Shown in pieces: positions 24,001 through 28,101 of a stretch of 28,101 bases of DNA; the stretch's first letter is position 1, and each line of letters begins with the position of its first letter. The position numbers and the translations under genes were made by a program. Source of the stretch: JACQFK01 sp041482015. Lineage in GTDB: Bacteria; Planctomycetota; MHYJ01; JACPRB01. The notes beneath the pieces are model-generated. The model was not told the DNA's origin, ran no database searches, and saw only the letters and a list, made by a program, of their open reading frames with translations. Location: assembly GCA_041482015.1 (NCBI GenBank), contig JBGPCZ010000074.1:1-28101 (forward strand). The letters are read 5' to 3'.

Positions 24001-25616
24001 GGCGGCCGGTTGAGGCCGAAGTCGATGGCGCTCGCGAAGTAGGGAGGGAGCGAGAAGGTGCGCGGCTCGCCCCGGTGGACAACTCCTCGATCGCCGTACC
24101 CTCCGCACGAGAGCAGGGAATCGCGGGTGGCCTGGACCTGCTCGGCCTCCGGCTGGACGAAGATGACCCGGAGCCGGGTCTTGTGGAGATCGCAGACCAG
24201 GGAACGCGCCCCGGACTCGGTGAACCGGACCGCGTAGCCCTCCTCGACCCCGCCCGCCGTCATCGTCTCGGCGAAATCGGAGACACCCGCCTCCTTGGAC
24301 GGCCCCTCGCGCGGCGCGGCATGGGCCATCGGCGGGATCGGCTCGGCCCCGAAGCACTGGATCCGTCCCTCGCGCGTGACGACGAAGAGACGGTCGTCCG
24401 CCGCGAGGAGCGTGGCCGCCGTCCCCGGCACGTCGATCCGCCCGATCTCCTTGTTCTTCTCGAAGACGGCGACGCGCCCCTCGGTGCCGAGGTAGAACTT
24501 GTTCCCCGCGCGGATCATGCACTCGATCCGCGGCGCCTCGACCGTCTGGGCGGGGCTCATCTTCCACATGGGCTTCGAGTTCTTCGAGCCCTTGCGGTCG
24601 ATCGTCTCGATCGTCGTCGCGACCGGCGGCTTGGCGAGAAGGATGTCCTTTGTCTTCCCCGCGTACCAGATCGTCTCGGGGGTCACGACGATCGCGCGCG
24701 CCACGTCGCCCGCGTAGGCGCCCGTGCCGAGGTCGTACGCCGAGCCGCCCGCGTAGAAGTACGAGCCGGCGGCCGCGACGTCGAGTCCGCCGCGCCGGCC
24801 GTTGTCCGCGAACTTGAAGTACTGGATCTTCCCGCTCTTCCGGTCGTAGCACGCCGGGACGGAACGCCCGCCGGGGACGAGCAGGCGGTCGCCGATCACG
24901 GCCATCGGCCCCTGCGGCGCGACGCCCGCGAACGCCTCCGTGTTGTGCGGCTGCATCATGTAGGTCGAACCGTCGCCCTCGTTCGACCAGGCGATCTTCC
25001 CGGTCCGCGCGTCGAGCGCATAGAGGAAGGTCCCCATGAAGGGCCAGATGCCGGCCGCGAAGTAGACCGTCCCGTCGGCGACGACGGGGGCACCCCGCGC
25101 GGGCCAGGTGGAAATCAGCCGCTCGTTGCCCAGGATCCGCCGGTCGCGCGGCCCGCCGAGGAACTTCCAGAGAAGCGAGCCCTTGTCGGCATCGAGACAG
25201 TAGAGGTGGCCGTCGTCCGACGTGAAGTAGACGCGCCCCTCCGCCGCGGCGGCCGGGTAGCGGACGGGCCCGTCGGTGAAGAACGTCCACTTCTCGATCC
25301 CCGTGCGGGTGTCGTAGGCAGCGAGGCTGTCAGTCCGCGACGAGGGGACGAACATCGTCTGCCCCAGGACGACGGGCTCGTACTCGGCGTCGAGCTGCAT
25401 GCGGGGCTGGTCGGGCCAGCCGGGCCGGAGCGGCGGGAGATCGCGGGTCCACTGGAGCTGGAGGCGGTCGGGGAGCGCGCGGGGCGTGGAGGCGGTGTGG
25501 GCCGCGTCGTGGCGCCACATCGGCCAATCGGCCGACCCTTCCTGCGGAGCCGCAAAGCCCAGGCAGAGGCAAAGCCAGAGACCCATGAAGGAAATAGCGC
25601 TCGCCCGGCGAATCAT
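21039..25616 (-). CDS. Giant exported PQQ-like beta-propeller protein with methyltransferase-like insert, malectin-like domain and C-terminal anchor
   Basis: A 1525-residue protein. Signal peptide (SAISFMGLWLCLCLGFAAPQ). About 30-440: first propeller with PQQ-type blades (VYFTSDDGHLYCLDADKG, LYALDARTGKIAW, YDRKSGKIQYF). About 450-600: a segment like a degenerate SAM methyltransferase (RVIFVQPEAEQVQATRDS, GGYGDRGVV, LPPYFAS), an insert I know from planctomycete members, without a Gly-rich SAM motif. About 600-1050: second propeller opened by NWTHEHADAANTRVS (ALDIYTGRLLWE, CLRLDPATGK, LVALDRHTGKVLWQ). About 1050-1230: malectin-like (GTLWVEHPSVGG, LLHFVEPDG, GERVFDVLLQG, CGIEVAP). The remainder is unrecognised and ends in a membrane helix (LTWLLAAGAVILLLLLSL). 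No PQQ ligands are demonstrable, so oxidoreductase activity is uncertain. Confidence 0.88.
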   Translation of the reverse strand: MIRRASAISFMGLWLCLCLGFAAPQEGSADWPMWRHDAAHTASTPRALPDRLQLQWTRDLPPLRPGWPDQPRMQLDAEYEPVVLGQTMFVPSSRTDSLAAYDTRTGIEKWTFFTDGPVRYPAAAAEGRVYFTSDDGHLYCLDADKGSLLWKFLGGPRDRRILGNERLISTWPARGAPVVADGTVYFAAGIWPFMGTFLYALDARTGKIAWSNEGDGSTYMMQPHNTEAFAGVAPQGPMAVIGDRLLVPGGRSVPACYDRKSGKIQYFKFADNGRRGGLDVAAAGSYFYAGGSAYDLGTGAYAGDVARAIVVTPETIWYAGKTKDILLAKPPVATTIETIDRKGSKNSKPMWKMSPAQTVEAPRIECMIRAGNKFYLGTEGRVAVFEKNKEIGRIDVPGTAATLLAADDRLFVVTREGRIQCFGAEPIPPMAHAAPREGPSKEAGVSDFAETMTAGGVEEGYAVRFTESGARSLVCDLHKTRLRVIFVQPEAEQVQATRDSLLSCGGYGDRGVVHRGEPRTFSLPPYFASAIDFGLNRPPGMEDLRKLYPALRPYGGKLFFPARQVKKESVREWIEAAGLLGAEIEEVKDYLVVVRAGALPGAGNWTHEHADAANTRVSKDQIARAPLGMLWFGGPSHEGILPRHGHGPQPQVIDGRLVIEGIDKMRALDIYTGRLLWEAPLPGVGDFYNNVVHQAGANGTGTNYVSTSDGIYVAYRNKCLRLDPATGKTLMEFTLPVLGKPSMWGYINIVGDLLIGGAEPLLDVASERKVEGGFDDPLATQASIVQRIIPFKGDNDTLSASRRLVALDRHTGKVLWQAQARAAFRHNAICAGGGRLYAIDRLSGPQVERMKKKNEIPKTPPRIVAFDLKDGGEVWESEDDVFGTWLSYSEGRDVLVEAGRVARDTLIDEAKGMRAHRGSDGVELWKKNYLGPAMIHGDTILMADRACDLRTGAAVGRLNPFTQQPMEWSWFRNYGCNTPAASEHLMTFRSGAAGYFDLANDGGTGNFGGFKTSCTNNLVVAGGIITVPDYTRTCICSYQNQASVALVPMPEAEEWTYFGVADDKLKGPVRRIGVNLGAAGDRRAEDGTLWVEHPSVGGKSPNAPVSMNPDKPAMFRKSALRISGAGPAWVASSGAKGLKELTLSLDKDAKEERLYTVLLHFVEPDGMKPGERVFDVLLQGQPALTAFDIAKEAGGPDVALVREFREVKAKKEIKVAFKARVSVSILCGIEVAPTCRIPLFRYALERWKADPYEFVVRGDSTIEVAGANALVHRVAGPVRLEVAFPSGRGPLLWSGPPDPKAVAALLDSPARREILHRLLTGESAVWVLVESGEKDRDDVAANLLDSTLRDLEESLKLPEPREDPEDALTNKTVPLKLDFSVLRVSPQKEPLLVKMLLQAAVAHPGPMAFPVFGRGRVMAPTEISVEGVRRAAEALVAPCTNTAKSSVPGVDLLMAADWTGLVGEVPGKVTEIPAGEMLQHPRPEEELVGTPGPETSSPRSQLTWLLAAGAVILLLLLSLRPRRPS

Positions 25617-25660
25617 GTCCGGCTGTCCATTGTATGCGCGACGGTTCGGAAGGGAGCTTC

Positions 25661-28101
25661 CTATTTGGATTTGAGCGATTCGAGATAGGCCAGCAGGGAG
25701 GCCAGGTCGCCCGTCGTCAGCCGGTCCGCGAGCCCCGTCGGCATGACCGACGTCTCGCGCTTGACCCGGGCGACGATGTCCTTCTTCTTCAGCACCGCCG
25801 CCGTGCCCTGCACGTTCCTCACCTCGACCTCGTCCCCGGACTCGCGCGAGACGAAGCCCTCGACCACGTCGTCGCTCGAAAGCTTGAACGCCTGCGTCTC
25901 GAATCCCTGCGCGATCTTCGCGCTCGGCTTGAGGATCGACTCGACCAACTCGGCGCGGCTGTACCGGGTGGCGATGCCGCCGAGGAAGGGGCCCTTGGGA
26001 GGCTCGTCGGGGGAGACCGTGTGGCAGGCCGCGCAGCCCTGGCGCTGGTAGAGGGTCGCGCCGTGCTTCGCGTCGCCCTTCTCCTTCACCGCCTCGGCGA
26101 CGACCTGCTCATAGGGGAGCTTTTCGATCGGGGTCCCCTGGGAAACCTTGTTGAGCCCGAGCTGGTCCGCGGCCCACGCCGCGGCCTTCTTGACGTCCGG
26201 CCTCGTGTCTTTCGCGAAACTGGAAACCTGGTGCGCGTAGGCATCCACGCGGGCGCGACCCACGGCGCGGAGGAGCGGCACGAGCGCGTCAGGCTGGGTC
26301 CACGCGCGGTCCACCGCCTGGAACGCGGCGGCCCGCGCCTCGCTCTTCCCCGCGGAGAGCTTCGCCAGCACCCCGAACGCCACCTCGCGGCGCTCGCCGG
26401 CCAGCTTGACGAAGAAGTCCACGTTCTGGGCATGGCGCGCGTCGCGCACGAACTCCTCCCACACGGGCTGGAGGTCGCCGTCGGGCTTCTCCAGGCCGCG
26501 CGCAATCGCGTCGAGCGGCGGCGACTTCAATTTGAGCAGCGCCCGGATCGCTTTCGCCCGGAGCGCGGAGGGCTCCTTCTCCGAGACGGCGACGGCCACG
26601 AACAGCTCGACGGCCTCGTCGGGGATCGGCGAGCGGGCGGCGAGGAGATTGACCGCGACCGGTCGGAACGAGGGATCGTTCGCAGCCTCCTTGAGGACGA
26701 GCGCCGCCGCCTCCGGCAGGTCGACGCGGTTGCGCTGGAGCTCGGTCAGCAGCCACCGCGTCGTCTCGGTTCCGGCCCCGAGCTCGCTCGCCAGCACCCT
26801 GGCGATCCGCTCGCTCCCCTCCCACTTGACGGGATTGAAATAGGGCCCCGTCGTGTCGGGCCGCGTGCCCCACCACTTCCCGTCCCATTTGGCTTCCTGG
26901 GTATAGAGGCGGCAGAGCGCCGCCAGGAGCGGCTTCCGCGCCGCGGGTCCCTGCACCTTCACAAGCCGCGAGAGAAGGCCGTCAACCACCGGCATTTCGT
27001 GGATCGACTGGAGGACGCGCACGGCATTCGGGGTCCCGGCCTCAAGGGCGACGAAGCACTCGTCGACCGCGTGGAGCGACACGAGGCTGTTCACCGCCAC
27101 GTGGGCGACGATCGGATCGGGATCGGCGAGCAGCCCGGTCAGTTCGGAGGCCGCTTCCTTCTTTTGAAGACGGGCCACCGCCACCGCCGCCTGCAGGCGC
27201 ACCCGCGGATTCGAATCCCGGAAGAACCGGGTGATGACGTCCGACGGCATGGGCCCTCGACGGTCCGCCAGCGCCCGCAGGGCAAACTCGCGGAGCTCGG
27301 CGTGGTCCAGGAACTTGATGAGGGTCTCGTGGCTTCGCGGGCCCTGCAGCTGCAGGAGCGTGAAGACCGCCGCGACGCGGCCGGCGAGCGGGGCGTCGGA
27401 GAGCGCGAGCTTCGAGAGTCCCGACGCGAACCCGGGCTTGTCCCCGCGGCGGAGGATCTCCCTCTGGATCGCGAGGCGCCAGACCGCGCTGGGCGACGCG
27501 AGGTCCTGCACCAGCGCCTCGTCGGTGGACTTCTTCAGATCGCGGGTGGGCGCGGGTTTCAGGCCCGCCGGCGAGATCCTCGCCACGTATCCGACGTTCG
27601 GGCCGCTGTAGGTGAAGTTGCCGTTCTTCCACGAGGAGACGTTGAGCCGCGACTGTCCGTCGACATCGATGTCGGTCGGCCGCGGGATCTCCAGGAACGG
27701 CTCCTGCTTCGCCTTGAACGTCGCGCCGTTGGCCACGAGGGGATGGCGATGGACGGCGCTCCTCCCCCACTCGCAGGTGTAGAGCGCGCTGCCGAGGCCG
27801 GGCTCGTCCAGGTAGAGCGACCCACACGGGGCGCCGCCGCCCGAGTCGGCGAGCGGCTGGACGATCTCCTCGCCGAAGTGCTGGAAGAGCGAGGGATAGC
27901 CGAAGTTCGCGGAGGGGACGACGTGGCTCAGCCGGACGTCCCATCCGCCGCCGTCGTTGGTGTTGTCGCGGGTGAACGCGTTGAGGAACGGATCGACCGC
28001 TACGTCATAGATGTTCCGCTGGCCGCGGGAGTAGATCTCGAGGCCCGAGCCGTCGGTGCGCACGCGCATCACCCCGCCGCCGTGAAGCTGGACTTCCGTG
28101 C
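25661..28101 (-). CDS. HEAT-repeat and cytochrome-c-like heme-binding protein (5' end outside window)
   Basis: More than 810 residues; the frame is open to the right edge, before the GTG at 28072, with sequence (TEVQLHGGGVMRVRTDG) that belongs to the family. The visible part starts with the end of a sorbosone-dehydrogenase-like propeller (RNIYDVAVDPFLNAFTRDN, LYTCEWGRSAV, RPTDIDVDGQSRLNVSSW). About 470 residues of HEAT-like helical repeats follow (VRLQAAVAVARLQKKEAAS). The end is a mono-heme domain with CAACH (codons at 26021-26035) and a Met candidate in SVMPTGLADRLT, the 'putative heme-binding domain, Pirellula/Verrucomicrobium type'. It is expected to be periplasmic and to pass electrons. 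Only 44 bases separate it from the PQQ-like gene. Confidence 0.9.
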   Translation of the reverse strand, partial: TEVQLHGGGVMRVRTDGSGLEIYSRGQRNIYDVAVDPFLNAFTRDNTNDGGGWDVRLSHVVPSANFGYPSLFQHFGEEIVQPLADSGGGAPCGSLYLDEPGLGSALYTCEWGRSAVHRHPLVANGATFKAKQEPFLEIPRPTDIDVDGQSRLNVSSWKNGNFTYSGPNVGYVARISPAGLKPAPTRDLKKSTDEALVQDLASPSAVWRLAIQREILRRGDKPGFASGLSKLALSDAPLAGRVAAVFTLLQLQGPRSHETLIKFLDHAELREFALRALADRRGPMPSDVITRFFRDSNPRVRLQAAVAVARLQKKEAASELTGLLADPDPIVAHVAVNSLVSLHAVDECFVALEAGTPNAVRVLQSIHEMPVVDGLLSRLVKVQGPAARKPLLAALCRLYTQEAKWDGKWWGTRPDTTGPYFNPVKWEGSERIARVLASELGAGTETTRWLLTELQRNRVDLPEAAALVLKEAANDPSFRPVAVNLLAARSPIPDEAVELFVAVAVSEKEPSALRAKAIRALLKLKSPPLDAIARGLEKPDGDLQPVWEEFVRDARHAQNVDFFVKLAGERREVAFGVLAKLSAGKSEARAAAFQAVDRAWTQPDALVPLLRAVGRARVDAYAHQVSSFAKDTRPDVKKAAAWAADQLGLNKVSQGTPIEKLPYEQVVAEAVKEKGDAKHGATLYQRQGCAACHTVSPDEPPKGPFLGGIATRYSRAELVESILKPSAKIAQGFETQAFKLSSDDVVEGFVSRESGDEVEVRNVQGTAAVLKKKDIVARVKRETSVMPTGLADRLTTGDLASLLAYLESLKSK

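Noticed and set aside
22665..25688. A 1007-codon plus-strand frame across the PQQ-like gene
   Set aside because: Its composition is Arg/Asp/Val-rich shadow sequence without motifs, whereas the minus strand encodes clear propeller blades.

Overview
The window looks like a chromosomal segment of a high-GC planctomycete or a close PVC relative. Coding DNA is about 70% G+C (44 of 60 bases in 4741-4800). Several gene families point the same way: a HEAT-repeat plus CxxCH heme-binding protein of the Pirellula/Verrucomicrobium type, a very large PQQ-like propeller protein with a methyltransferase-like insert, a Ser/Thr kinase fused to prenyltransferase-type repeats, and coiled-coil proteins with an N-terminal zinc ribbon. 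No rRNA, tRNA, CRISPR array or transposase gene was seen. The assignment rests on recognising families by eye, not on a search.

Layout. From 1 to 10785 all genes are on the plus strand: the end of a fibronectin-III protein, a zinc-ribbon coiled-coil protein, a protein with a highly charged tail, an ABC-F ATPase, a Gly-rich double zinc-ribbon protein, a 1336-residue kinase/zinc-finger/cyclase-repeat fusion and a small membrane protein. From 10820 to 12509 there are two exported proteins of unknown function on the minus strand. From 12626 to 14343 a CAP-domain protein and a nucleotidyltransferase-like protein are on the plus strand. From 14349 to the end everything is on the minus strand.

The minus-strand block has two notable parts. 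(1) At about 15540-16930 G+C falls to about 50%. Here three small genes form a tight unit behind a good sigma-70-like promoter: a DUF6941-like protein that starts with CTG and is easily missed, an 88-residue unknown protein, and a MazF/PemK-like protein. This looks like a recently acquired toxin-antitoxin-like cassette with an extra beta-sandwich component. (2) From 28101 down to 16942 (transcribed right to left) lie a heme-binding HEAT protein, the giant PQQ-like protein, a fused tandem ModA-like binding protein, a ModB-like permease, a ModC-like ATPase, a MoaD-like carrier and a ThiF/MoeB-like activating enzyme. Four consecutive junctions overlap by 4 bases or have about 10-base gaps, so a periplasmic redox module appears to be co-expressed with oxyanion uptake and a ubiquitin-like carrier/E1 pair.

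Intergenic DNA carries a dispersed repeat with the core CCACAGAGACAC. There are four copies: one is split by a second palindromic element, and two face each other around a C/G homopolymer palindrome.
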